Below are positions 1 through 10,212 of a stretch of DNA of 64,000 nucleotides, in pieces. Within the stretch, counting starts at the first letter, position 1, and each line of letters starts with the position of its first letter. The position numbers were made by a program, and so were the translations under genes. Source of the DNA: Phymorhynchus buccinoides (taxonomy: Eukaryota; Mollusca; Gastropoda; Neogastropoda; Raphitomidae); assembly GCA_017654935.2 (NCBI GenBank), contig CM065713.1:21783099-21847098 (forward strand). The letters run 5' to 3'. Below the pieces are notes generated by a model. That model ran no database searches. It was not told the origin of the DNA and saw only the letters and a program-made list of their open reading frames with translations.

Positions 1-2890
1 GGACTCCAGTAAACTCCTTCGCAAACAATAACATATTTTCTGCCCTCCTTTAGGCGCTACGAGGTAAAAGAGATTATAAAAAAACCCATCTTCAGATCAA
101 AATGAAGCGTCTGGGTGTGAGTATGAGTGTGTTTGTACGCCTATGAGAGAGAGAGAGAATGCCTGTGTGCACTTCTGGGTGTGAGTATGAGTGTGTTTGT
201 ACGCCTATGAGAGAGAGAGAATGCCTGTGTGCGTGTGTCTGGGTGTGAGTATGAGTGTGTTTGTACGCCTATGAGAGAGAGAGAATGCCTGTGTGCATGT
301 CTGGGTAGTATGAGTGTGTTTGTACGCCTATGAGAGCAGAGAGAGAATGCCTGTGTGCATGTGTCTGGGTGTGAGTGAGTGTGTTTGTACGCCTATGATG
401 AGAGAGAATGCCTGTGTGTGTGTCTGGGTGTGAGTATGAGTGTGTTTGTACGCCTATGAGAGAAAGAGAATGCCTGTGTGCACGTGTCTGGATGTGAGTT
501 AAGTGTGTTTGTACGCCTATGAGAAAAAGAATGCCTGTGTGCACGTGTCTGGGTATATGAGTGTGTTTGTACGCCTATGAGAGAGAGAGAATGCCTGTGT
601 GCACTGTCTTGTGAGTATCAGTGTGTTTGTACATATGAGAGAGAGAAACAGCCTGTGTGTCTATATTACTGTTTTTACGTGTGTAGAAGAGTGCCTGTAT
701 GCACGTGTTTTAGTAAGTGTGTTTGTACATGAGAGAGTAGAGAATGCCTGTGTGCATTGTCTGGGTGAAACTGTGTTTGTACGCCTTTGAAAACAGAGAA
801 TTGTGTGCACGTGTCTGGGTGTGAAATGAGTTTTTGTACGCCTATAGAGAGAGAGAGAATGCCTGTTGCACGTGTCTGGGTGTGAAAGTTGTACGCATGA
901 TTTTGCACGTGTCTAAGTGTGATTGTTTTGTAGCCTATGAGAGAGAGAGAATCCTGTGTGCACGTGTCTGGGTGTGAGGAGAAGATAAATGAGAGAGAGA
1001 ATGCCTGTGTGCACGGATCTGGGTGTAGAAGTGTGTTTGTACGATAGAGAAAGAGACCCTGTTGCAGCCTGGGTGTGAGTGTGTTTGTACGCCTATGAGA
1101 GAGAGAGAGATGCCTGTGTGCAAAACAAGGTGTGATAAAGTGTGTTTGTACGCCTAATTAGAGAAGGACACCAGCTGCACGCTCCATATGAGTGTGTTTG
1201 TACGCAAACAATAACATATTTCCTTCCCCTCCTCATTTTTGTACTGAGAGAGAGAGAATGCCTGTGTGCAGTGTCTGGGTGTATAAATAAAACACGCCTA
1301 TGAGAGAGAGAGAAATGCCTGTGTGCATGTGTCTGGGTGTGAGTATGAGTGTGTTTGTACGCCTATGAGAGAGAGAGAGAATGCCTGTGTGCACGTGTCT
1401 GGGTGTGAGTATGAGTGTGTTTGTACGCCTATGAGAGAGAGAGAATGCCTGTGTGCACATGTCTGGGTGTGAGTATGAGTGTGTTTGTACGCCTATGAGA
1501 GAGAGAGAATGCCTGTGTGCACGTGTCTGGGTGTGAGTATGAGTGTGTTTGTACGCCTATGAGAGAGAGAGAATGCCTGTGTGCACGTGTCTGGGTGTGA
1601 GTATGAGTGTTTGTACGCCTATGAGAGAGAGAGAGAATGCCTGTGTGCACGTGTCTGGGTGTGAGTATGAGTGTGTTTGTACGCCTATGAGAGAGAGAGA
1701 ATGCCTGTGTGCACGTGTCTGGGTGTGAGTATGAGTGTGTTTGTACGCCTATGAGAGAGAGAGAATGCCTGTGTGCACGTGTCTGGGTGTGAGTATGAGT
1801 GTGTTTGTACGCCTATGAGAGAGAGAGAATGCCTGTGTGCACGTGTCTGGGTGTGAGTATGAGTGTGTTTGTACGCCTATGAGAGAGAGAGAATGCCTGT
1901 GTGCACGTGTCTGGGTGTGAGTATGAGTGTGTTTGTACGCCTATGAGAGAGAGAGAGAGAGAGAATGCCTGTGTGCACATGTCTGGGTGTGAGTATGAGT
2001 GTGTTTGTACGCCTATGAGAGAGAGAGAGAATGCCTGTGTGCACGTGTCTGGGTGTGAGTACCAGTGTGTTTGTACGCCTATGAGAGAGAGAGAATGCCT
2101 GTGTGCACGTGTCTGGGTGTGAGTATGAGTGTGTTTGTACGCCTATGAGAGAGAGAGAATGCCTGTGTGCACGTGTCTGGGTGTGAGTATGAGTGTGTTT
2201 GTACGCCTATGAGAGAGAGAGAATGCCTGTGTGCACGTGTCTGGGTGTGAGTATGAGTGTGTTTGTACGCCTATGAGAGAGAGAGAATGCCTGTGTGCAC
2301 GTGTCTGGGTGTGAGTATGAGTGTGTTTGTACACCTATGAGAGAGAGAGAATGCCTGTGTGCACGTGTCTGGGTGTGAGTATGAGTGTGTTTGTACGCCT
2401 ATGAGAGAGAGAGAATGCCTGTGTGCACATGTCTGGGTGTGAGTATGAGTGTGTTTGTACGCCTATGAGAGAGAGAGAATGCCTGTGTGCACGTGTCTGG
2501 GTGTGAGTATGAGTGTGTTTGTACGCCTATGAGAGAGAGAGAATGCCTGTGTGCACGTGTCTGGGTGTGAGTACCAGTGTGTTTGTACGCCTATGAGAGA
2601 GAGAGAATGCCTGTGTGCACGTGTCTGGGTGTGAGTATGAGTGTGTTTGTACGCCTATGAGAGAGAGAGAATGCCTGTGTGCACGTGTCTGGGTGTGAGT
2701 ATGAGTGTGTTTGTACGCCTATGAGAGAGAGAGAATGCCTGTGTGCACGTGTCTGGGTGTGAGTATGAGTGTGTTTGTACGCCTATGAGAGAGAGAGAAT
2801 GCCTGTGTGCACGTGTCTGGGTGTGAGTATGAGTGTGTTTGTACGCCTATGAGAGAGAGAGAATGCCTGTGTGCACGTGTGTGTCCATGT
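1..2890. repeat. ~59-bp minisatellite
   Basis: The unit holds GTGTGAGTATGAGTGTG, TTTGTACGCCTATGAGA, a (GA)n tract and ATGCCTGTGTGCACGTGTC. From about 1300 to 2885 the units are almost identical. From about 100 to 1250 they carry many small indels and substitutions. All reading frames here come from the repeat. Positions 1-100 are unclassified and share CAAACAATAACATATTT with 1205-1225. Confidence 0.93.
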
Positions 2891-3530
2891 TGTAATCCCA
2901 AATTGCTTTTTCACCTTTATATTTCGGCTCAATTTATTTACACAATTGTGATGGTGCGTGGGAAAAGTGTGTACACCTAGTCGCTCAGAATGTTTTGAGC
3001 AAAAGCCAAAAATAGTCAACAACCCCCAAAATATAGAATTTTCTATTCTGGGCATATTGTTTGTCTATGAGAGATGTGTTCTACCAGTATCCACAACATG
3101 AAAGACAAATTTGTGCAATGATTTCTTTGTTTATTTGATTGTTTTCTAAATCAAGTCAATAGAAACAAACGAGAGAGAAAGAATTGTATCTTCTGGGTGT
3201 GAGTACCATTTCTGCAAATGATCTATTTCGAATGCCAAACTTCAAATACGCCTATAAAATAGAAGAACTAGACAAGTGTAACTCAATTCGGTTTTCTGTG
3301 CCTATGAACAAGGAAATCTTGTGCTCCACCATGAAAAAGTTACGCCTAAATCTCAATTTATGCCAAAATGGGTGTGAGTATGTGTGTTTGTACCCATGCA
3401 CTGTCACATATGATAACTATTCATTATCTGCGCAATATCAGCACAATCGCTTTCAACCCTCGTGCATTCACATTTGTACGCCTATTGAAAATTCTCTCCT
3501 ACTCTTTAAGGTGGGTTTTTCTCTCCACAT
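2891..3530. other. Mosaic region mixing minisatellite fragments and unrelated sequence
   Basis: Short pieces of the 59-bp unit (TGGGTGTGAGTA, TACGCCTAT, TTTGTACGCCTAT) are scattered singly among sequence that is otherwise shared with 4120-4220. The 168-codon plus-strand frame from 3184 is not protein-like and spans this mosaic. It looks like a consensus blended from two alignments rather than natural sequence. Confidence 0.6.
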
Positions 3531-3945
3531 TTTTGAGAAAATCTGTCTTATGAAGAGCACTGAGCCTATGAGCTCATACGCTGAGCACAGGGATGAATGC
3601 GGAGGCCCTCTTGCCACGCTTGTTGCCGGTAGTGAAAAACTCGTTCATAGTGCATGCATAATAGGAAAGAAGAATGCTTTGTGTGTGTGATGGAGCGTGT
3701 TTGTACGCCTATGAGAGAGAGAGAATGCTAGGTGGGGGTGTCTGGGTGTGAGTATGAGTGTGTTTGTACGCCTATGAGAGAGAGAGAATGCCTGTGTGCA
3801 GTATGTGTCCATGTTGTAATCCCAAATTGCTTTTTCACCTTTTTTCGGCCGACATGAATACAAGGAGGCAACTTCCAGCTGGCAAGCTTTGGCCGACTTG
3901 AATGCAAGAGGGTTAACTCAATTGAGTCGCATACAAAATGTGCCT
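3531..3945. repeat. Segmental duplicate A with exon-12 fragment
   Basis: This segment shares two blocks with 4195-4505: one from TCTGTCTTATGAAG to TGCATGCATAAT, the other from GACATGAATACAAGGAG to CTCAATTGAGTCG. On the minus strand 3566-3665 holds TGNKRGKRASAFIPVLS-like coding homology to exon 12. Two or three minisatellite units lie between the blocks at 3690-3830. Confidence 0.8.
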
Positions 3946-4194
3946 AGTTTCTCCCTCAAATTGCATTATTTTTTTTACCATTTTCTAAAAATAGCCAAAA
4001 AATCAAATGTACACACACAAACACAGACCTGTTTACCCCCTACACAAGTCTTGAGTAGTCTGGAATCTTTGCTCCACCAAATGAGTCTCAAGTTTATGGT
4101 GCAAAATGTGTAGTTTGCACTATTCTATTCATTAACCATCAGCACAATGTTTCAACCCTGAAAATGATTAAAATTCTCTCCTACTCTTTATGGG

Positions 4195-4510
4195 TTTTTC
4201 TCTCCAATTTTTGAAAAATCTGTCTTATGAAGCGCACTGAGCCTATGAGCTCATACGCTGAGCACAGGGATGAAGGCGGAGGCCCTCTTGCCACGCTTGT
4301 TGCCGGTAGTGAAAAACTCGTTCATAGTGCATGCATAATAAACTTTGTGTGTGATGGAAATGCCAAACAGAGGAGAGGAGGGGGGGCACAAGTGGGGAGC
4401 AAACATACGGCCGGTTTTGGCCGACATGAATACAAGGAGGCAACTTCCAGCTGGCAAGCTTTGGCCGACTTGAATGCAAGAGGGTTAACTCAATTGAGTC
4501 GTACAAAATG
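4195..4510. repeat. Segmental duplicate B with exon-12 fragment
   Basis: This is the second copy of the 3531-3945 segment. The exon-12 fragment (minus strand, about 4250-4315) encodes TTGNKRGKRASAFIPVLS and is followed by GTATGAG, a plausible donor that exon 12 itself does not use at that point. No acceptor is convincing. The stretch 4511-4811 shows nothing recognisable. Confidence 0.75.
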
Positions 4511-4815
4511 ACGTAAGATTGCATTATTTTTTTTATCATTTTCTAAAAATAGCCAAAAAATCAAATGTACACACACAAACATGCAACGTGTACCGAGTGA
4601 AAGATAAAAAAAAATAATTATTTTTAAAGACTTCTTACTTCGAACGAGTGAGCCGCGTATATTTGACGGATGTAAACAATCTGATGAAATGCGCTTCGTC
4701 GGGAAAACAAAAACTTCCAACTCCACGGGCTGACCACTCTGCTATGATCTTGATCTAGCATCACAAAGCCACTCAGGTTTTGATCGACTCGGTAGACCCA
4801 CCCCCAGTTTCTTAA

Positions 4816-5053
4816 CCCTTTCAGCGCCAACGTCGCATTTTTGCACCACAATGATTTAACACCCATGTCACTAAAAGGCATCAAATCAGGGTCTGTTATC
4901 CAAAGACCCTGTTCTCTTAATTTTGGGAGCTAAGGATAGGCCTTACTTTAAATATGTCACAGAAGAATCCCCAATATTACAGACATAATTTTTTTTCTAC
5001 CCAGGTAAGTTTAATGGAATTTTTTTCCTGAAAAATGGCTGGCGGCGAAAGGG
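4816..5053. mobile_element. TTAA-flanked MITE (CCCTTTCACCGCCA family)
   Basis: The ends CCCTTTCAGCGCCAA and TGGCTGGCGGCGAAAGGG are flanked by TTAA on both sides. The roughly 238-bp length recurs at 10657, 29794, 30149 and 59660. TTAA targets and CCC ends suggest a piggyBac-derived family. Confidence 0.8.
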
Positions 5054-5097
5054 TTAATGGATTTACACTTATCTCAAGAACAGCCCTGCTGGCTTAA

Positions 5098-5476
5098 CCC
5101 TTTCACCGCCAATGTCGCATTTCTGCACCACATTGGCTTACCATCCAGGGCCTGCATTCACGTTGAGATAGCATGAGACTTAGCATGAAGCTCTTCCAAA
5201 ACTCCTATTAAATCCTACAGGACATTGGAAGAGCTTCTAAAATAGCATCATGCCAAGTTTCATGCTATCTCAACGTGAATACAGGCCCAGGTCACTAAAA
5301 GGCATCAAATGAGGGCTTGCTATACAAAGACCCTATTTTCTTAATTTTGGGAGGTAAGGATAGGCCTAATGTTATACATGTCACAGAGGAATTCCCAATA
5401 TTGTTGATAATTTGTTTTTCTCTACCCAGACAAGTTTAATGGTATTATTGGCTGAAAATGGTTGGCGGTGAAAGGG
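5098..5476. mobile_element. TTAA-flanked MITE with nested palindromic element
   Basis: Same family as 4816-5053, with TTAA at 5094-5097 and 5477-5480. A 135-bp near-perfect palindrome is inserted at about 5150-5288. Confidence 0.8.
5150..5288. mobile_element. Near-perfect palindromic MITE
   Basis: The arms begin GGGCCTGCATTCACGTTGAG and end CTCAACGTGAATACAGGCCC, and the middle is also self-complementary around ATTAAATCCTACAGG. A second copy is at 62332-62484. Confidence 0.82.
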
Positions 5477-5480
5477 TTAA

Positions 5481-6304
5481 AGACACACTGACGCACCACG
5501 ATTAAGTCCCTTGTTTTTTTCTGGGTAGCTGTGACCAACATACAAATGCCCCCAACTTCAAATTGAAGCTGCTCTTTTAAATGATGCTTCGTTTTCAATT
5601 TGGGGGCATTTGTAAGGGAGTCAAACCTGGTCAAAACAAGATTTCTTACCAGCTATAAGAGGGAAAACACGTGAAACCCGTGATTTTGACACGTGATCTG
5701 GTGGGTCTTGAAGAATTTCTTGAAATCGGGAAATTTCCTCAAAAATTTTTAATGTCTGCTTTGTTACTTGACATAAAATTTTGACGGTTTGTTGTTATTT
5801 CAATACCTTACGACTCGTTTTCTATCTTGTCGTTCCGAAGCGCATAGAGAATTTTCAATGGATCACTGCACTATATAAATAAATCTACTATGATTAGGAT
5901 TCTCCCCTTTAGGGAAAATACTATTGCATTCGTCAAAATTCTTCTTTTTTCTTGTTTTTTTCCCTTTTTCTTCCCCTTTTTTTGTCCGATTTGGCTGACA
6001 TTATCAGAAAACTTGCAGGACCTTATGGGTATATGAAATTTGAAATATTAAATGATTAGGCTGAATTTTCGGCAAAATATGGCAGAAAAAGCGAGAAATT
6101 GGTGAAATTTCAATCTTGACTATCTCAAAAACGGTTGAACAGATTTCGTTCATATTTTCAGAATTTACTACAAAGTAGATTTGCAACACTTCCGGTATAA
6201 CACTGAACCGGAAGTACGAACCGGAAGTGCCCCAGCTATGGTCAGGCAGCTTTTATTTGGTTCACGGAATAGCCAAAACCGGAAGTGACGTCACAAAACT
6301 AACT
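5481..6304. other. Intron/downstream sequence without genes
   Basis: A short palindromic pair around TCAAATTGAAGCTGCTC and a repeat at about 5635-5715 (CACGTGAAACCCGTG and flanks) recur inverted at 18940-19070. The rest is AT-rich and no exon was found. Confidence 0.5.
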
Positions 6305-6310
6305 ACTCAC

Positions 6311-6451
6311 CGGCCTGGGGGTTGGGGTTGCTGATTTTCCGCGACGTGCTGAGCACAGGGATGAAGGCGGAAGCCCTCTTGCCACGCTTTTTGCCGGTAC
6401 ACGTCTCTGGCACGTCTTCCACACACTGTTTGTGTACCCCCATATCACAGC
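6311..6451 (-). CDS. RhoGEF gene, exon 12 (C1 domain, second half, and linker)
   Basis: This is a 141-nt exon (phase 1 in, phase 1 out) with acceptor CTATCTTCACGCAG and donor GTGAGTAG. With exon 11 it makes QSCDMGVHKQCVEDVPETC, supplying the remaining C1 ligands (C-x4-VH-x2-C-x7-C). A basic linker follows: TGKKRGKRASAFIPVLSTSR and KISNPNPQA. The DH-PH catalytic module should follow, but no such exon is seen between 1 and 6310, so it lies beyond the left edge. The acceptor plus about 30 exon bases are repeated roughly 13 times immediately upstream. A 48-bp internal piece recurs at 3.6 and 4.3 kb. Confidence 0.93.
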
Positions 6452-7199
6452 CTGCGTGAAGATAGAGCAGACATAGAGCACTGTTTGTGTACCCCCATAT
6501 CACAGCCTGCGTGAAGATAGAGCAGACATAGAGCACTGTTTGTGTAGGTACCCCATATCACAGCCTGCGTGAAGATAGAGCAGACATAGAGCACTGTTTG
6601 TGTTCCCCCATATCACAGCCTGCGTGAAGATAGAGCAGACATAGAGCACTGTTTGTGTAGGTACCCCATATCACAGCCTGCGTGAAGATAGAGCAGACAT
6701 AGAGCACTGTTTGTGTAGGTACCCCATATCACAGCCTGCGTGAAGATAGAGCAGACATAGAGCACTGTTTGTGTAGGTACCCCATATCACAGCCTGCGTG
6801 AAGATAGAGAAGACATAGAGCACTGTTTGTGTTCCCCCATATCACAGCCTGCGTGGAGATAGAGCAGACATAGAGCACTGTTTGTGTAGGTACCCCATAT
6901 CACAGCCTGCGTGAAGATAGAGCAGACATAGAGCACTGTTTGTGTTCCCCCATATCACAGCCTGCGTGAAGATAGAGCAGACATAGAGCACTGTTTGTGT
7001 AGGTACCCCATATCACAGCCTGCGTGAAGATAGAGAAGACATAGAGCACTGTTTGTGTTCCCCCATATCACAGCCTGCGTGGAGATAGAGCAGACATAGA
7101 GCACTGTTTGTGTAGGTACCCCATATCACAGCCTGCGTGAAGATAGAGCAGACATAGAGCACTGTTTGTGTACCCCCATATCACAGCCTGCGTGAAGAA
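6452..7199 (-). repeat. Exon-12 acceptor-side 55/58-bp minisatellite
   Basis: About 13 units begin at the exon-12 acceptor. On the minus strand each unit has TCTATCTTCACGCAG, then GCTGTGATATGGGG and TACACAAACAG, the start of the C1 second-half exon, then TGCTCTATGTCTGC. Two unit types exist, 55 bp (TACCCCC) and 58 bp (TAGGTACCCC), plus a third with TTCCCCC. They alternate in a higher-order pattern. Every unit carries an intact AG acceptor in its original pyrimidine context. Confidence 0.93.
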
Positions 7200-7864
7200 G
7201 ACAAACATTTTTTATTGTTCAGCTCAGGACAGGCTCTTAGGGTTCTTCTTCTCCCATCGAACAACCTCCGTGACCTTGTTGATGGTTCTGTTGTTATATC
7301 AAGAACTGGGGGACTAACCCACTCCCAAATTCAGATATACTTAAGGACAAAAACCTCGTATCTTCGTTCTTTTCAAGTATTACAACAACAAAAAAAAAAG
7401 AAAAAAAGGAATTTTAACAAAATTCAGAACTGAAGTTAACAAAATTCAGGGTGAAAGCGACAGAGTTTGAAAATAAGGAAAAGGTGCATTGGGTTCCTGG
7501 GGCCTAATTTCCGGAGGCCTCTGCCTTGCCCCCCAAATCTGACAAGAATGTGCAGATAAATTATCATGAGCTTAAGGTCTTTCATTCACTTTACGTGGCA
7601 ACGTAAATGTTCTAGCGGGCCTATGAAAATCAATTAAAATTTGAAAATTTTCCTTATTTTCTGATTTTAAAATGAAGGAAATCCTTGCTGAGAAGGAAAC
7701 CACCCATTGAGATACAATAACTTGTTTGTGAATTTTTAAAACACCGAGGTTTGTGAATTCCACCGACAATACGTTACTCACTATACAAAGATGATGATGA
7801 TGATGACGACAACGATGATGATGATGATGATGACATGACAATAAGATGATGACGATGACATACT
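7200..7864. other. Intron between C1 exons
   Basis: No coding signal is seen. It includes TTCAGATATACTTAAGGACA-type sequence shared with 51790-51850, and a (GAT)n microsatellite at about 7790-7835. Confidence 0.6.
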
Positions 7865-7870
7865 ACTCAC

Positions 7871-7979
7871 TCTGACAGAGGAATCCCTGGTAGCCCACGC
7901 CCCATATCAACGCCTCGCACTTGGAACACATGGTGGGGACGTAAAAATGCTGAAGGTTGAACTGGTGTCCTTTCACCGT
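7871..7979 (-). CDS. RhoGEF gene, exon 11 (C1 domain, first half)
   Basis: This is a 109-nt exon (phase 0 in, phase 1 out) with acceptor TTTTTTAGCAG and donor GTGAGT. It encodes TVKGHQFNLQHFYVPTMCSK followed by CEALIWGVGYQGFLCQ. The pattern H-x12-C-x2-C...WG..xQGxxC is the first half of a C1 (phorbol-ester/DAG-type) zinc finger, with the first His and three of the six Cys visible. Drosophila RhoGEF2 has a C1 domain, whereas vertebrate ARHGEF11/12 generally do not, so this is the invertebrate architecture. No minisatellite flanks this exon; a TIR element (8001-8430) lies 22 bp upstream. Confidence 0.93.
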
Positions 7980-8000
7980 CTGCTAAAAAACAACAACAAC

Positions 8001-8430
8001 ATATGTGACCCAGGACGTTAAGGGACATTAAGAGTCAAACTGACCATTCTGAGATAATTATACATTTGAAAACTTCAGACAATTCCCGTTCTAATGATAC
8101 AAGAACCGTTCTTGTATCTTTTTCCATTCCAGTGTTATGAACATTCAAAGTTAGTAGGGTGAGCGTCAGCCATTTTGAGAAAACACAGTCTAAAGTCTAG
8201 CTTAGCTGAAGAAAATGCATCGACCTACTCGTCTTGAAGCACTTAAAAGACCATTTAGAGACCACATTAAAGGTTGTCCTTTATGGATATGAAAGATAAG
8301 ATGTTGGAGAACACAAAAATACCCATAACTCAAAATGGACAAAAAGTGAGATTTTTGACTTTGCAAGCCTGTTGTGAGAAACTAGCCCAGCGACTTAATG
8401 TCCCTTTCGTGGTGCTGGGTCACATATAGT
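8001..8430. mobile_element. Terminal-inverted-repeat element (TATGTGACCCAG ends)
   Basis: The element begins ATATGTGACCCAG...GGGACATTAAG and ends CTTAATGTCCCTTTCGTGG...CTGGGTCACATAT. Related ends are found at 44717-44735 and 59903-59930. It has no coding sequence. Confidence 0.7.
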
Positions 8431-8837
8431 AATGCTTCTTCTTCATCAGTCGCTCATTATCCTGTCAATTATGAGTGCAGATGCGTCATGCTGAGTTATA
8501 ATAATGCGCCTAACTAAGAAATCAAATAAGTTAGGCGCAGCATGTCTGTCTTCGGCTGGAGAAAATCTTTGTAAGAATTTCTTATAAAAATCAAAAGGCA
8601 AGAGAATGAACCAGTAAGGCAGAAAGATAGTAAAAGACAGTCAGCAAAGGGAAAAGGCAAAGTCAAAGAGAGTGACAGGTTAGTAGGAAGTCACAAGCAC
8701 AGAACTTCCAGAAGGTGGAAGAATCGTTTGTACGATAGACACTTCAAAGAAACCTGCTTTACTTCAAAGAAAGCCACATCAAGAAACATTAGCCATGATC
8801 AAACACTGCACCTGCTCCTCCCTTGTCCTTCATGATG
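8431..8837. other. Intron with dispersed repeat
   Basis: About 8590-8730 matches a dispersed repeat (GAAAGATAGTA...AACTTCCAGAAGGTGG) also found at 22290-22410, 49785-49885, 55110-55215 and, inverted, at 54705-54830 and 60050-60125. Confidence 0.6.
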
Positions 8838-9443
8838 TAATTGTACACACACCCTCTCCCTGCCAGTACCACCCCCCCCCCCCCCCCCTTGTCCTTCATG
8901 ATCGCGAATTGGGATCACACACACACCCCCCTCTCCCTTCATGATGACAACCCCCCACCCCCCCCCCACACACACCTTGGATTTGGAGGATCGCGACCCT
9001 GGGATCTTGAGGCCCCGCTCGTCCTTCATGATGACAACACCCCACCCCCCATCCACACACACCTTGGATTTGGAGGATCGCGACCCTGGGATCTTGAGGC
9101 CCCGCTCGTCCTTCATGATGACAACACCCCACCCCCCATCCACACACCCCCACCCTTGGATTTGGAGGATCGCGACCCTGGGATCTTGAGGCCCCGCTCG
9201 TCCTTCATGATGACAACACCCCACCACCCCCCACCAATCCACACACACCACACACACCTGGATTTGGAGGATCGCGACCCTGGGATCTTGAGGCCCCGCT
9301 CGTCCTTCATGATGACAACACCCCCCCCCCCCCCCCACACACACCCCTTGGATTTTGAGGATCGCGACCCAGGGATCTTGAACCCCCGCTTATCCTTCAT
9401 GATGACAACCCCCCCACCCCCCCCAATCTAAACACACACACAC
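8838..9443 (-). repeat. Exon-10 donor-side array
   Basis: Five to six units of about 90-120 bp, read on the minus strand, each contain the last codons of exon 10 (KDERGLKIPGSRSSKSK) and the donor AAG/GTGTGTG. A G/T-rich stretch and another ATGAAGGACGAGC start follow. Long G or C runs (for example at about 8873-8888 and 9322-9337) divide the units. Apparent 180-196 codon frames here are by-products of the repeat. Confidence 0.9.
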
Positions 9444-9634
9444 CTTGGATTTGGCGGATCGCGACCCTGGGATCTTGAGGCCCCGCTTGTCCTTCATCAT
9501 GAAGCTCTGGACCCGCTCCAGGATGGACCCCGAACTGGAGGCCTTGGACACCCCGACCTGCCTGAAGAACGTGGCCAGGGCCCACCCCATGGCTAGGTCC
9601 CTGTCTGACAGCTTGCGCCCACTCCTCCTGAGTG
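9444..9634 (-). CDS. RhoGEF gene, exon 10, downstream copy (2-nt deletion near acceptor)
   Basis: This copy is nearly identical to the one at 10213-10384. It has the full 3' end (KRGLKIPGSRSAKSK) and a donor AAG followed by GTGTGTG, which joins exon 11 in phase. Near the acceptor the sequence lacks two bases (CGCCCACTCC against CGCCCTGACTCC in the other copies). Splicing exon 9 to this acceptor therefore gives a wrong but open frame (EEWAQAVRQGPSHG...). Either it is an inactivated duplicate, or the deletion is an assembly or haplotype error and this is the true exon. It may be mutually exclusive with the upstream copy. Confidence 0.6.
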
Positions 9635-10212
9635 CTGCACACACACACCCACGATTTGTTATAAACACTACACATTATACCACACACTGTACATTATATC
9701 ACACGCTGTGCAGTAGTGAAGGATGTAGCTAGGGCCCACCCCATGGCCAGGTCCCTGTCTGACAGCTTGCGCCCTGACTCCTCCTGAGTGCTGCACAACC
9801 ACACCCACGATGATGTTATAAACACTACACATTATACCACACACTGTACATTATATCACACGCTGTGCAGTAGTGAAGGATGTAGCTAGGGCCCACCCCA
9901 TGGCCAGGTCCCTGTCTGACAGCTTGCGCCCTGACTCCTCCTGAGTGCTGCACAACCACACCCACGATGATGTTATAAACACTACACATTATACCACACA
10001 CTGTACATTATGGCACACGCTGTGCAGTAGTGAAGGATGTAGCTAGGGCCCACAACATGGCTAACTCCCTGTCCGACAGCTTGCATCCTGACTCCTCCTG
10101 AGTGCTGCACACCCACACCCAGATATTATGCAATAATAGTGAATTATTGTCAATATGAAACAAAATTACGCAATAATAATTATGCATTGTCAATATTAAA
10201 CACATTAGTGAC
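9635..10212 (-). repeat. Exon-10 acceptor-side half-copies
   Basis: Three truncated copies of exon 10 with acceptors lie at about 9727-9797, 9874-9945 and 10020-10110. Each encodes TQEESGRKLSDRDLAMGWAL-like sequence, then ATSFTTAQR before the frame leaves exon homology. They are separated by a repeated motif containing CACTACACATTATACC. The first two units are about 147 bp apart. The stretch at 10120-10205 is AT-rich intron. Confidence 0.88.

Noticed and set aside
3184..3690. 168-codon plus-strand frame
   Set aside because: It crosses a mosaic of minisatellite fragments and an antisense exon-12 fragment. It has no recognisable domain and odd composition.
6452..7199. CRISPR-like repeat array
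   Set aside because: The repeats are contiguous tandem units without unique spacers, and the genome is eukaryotic.
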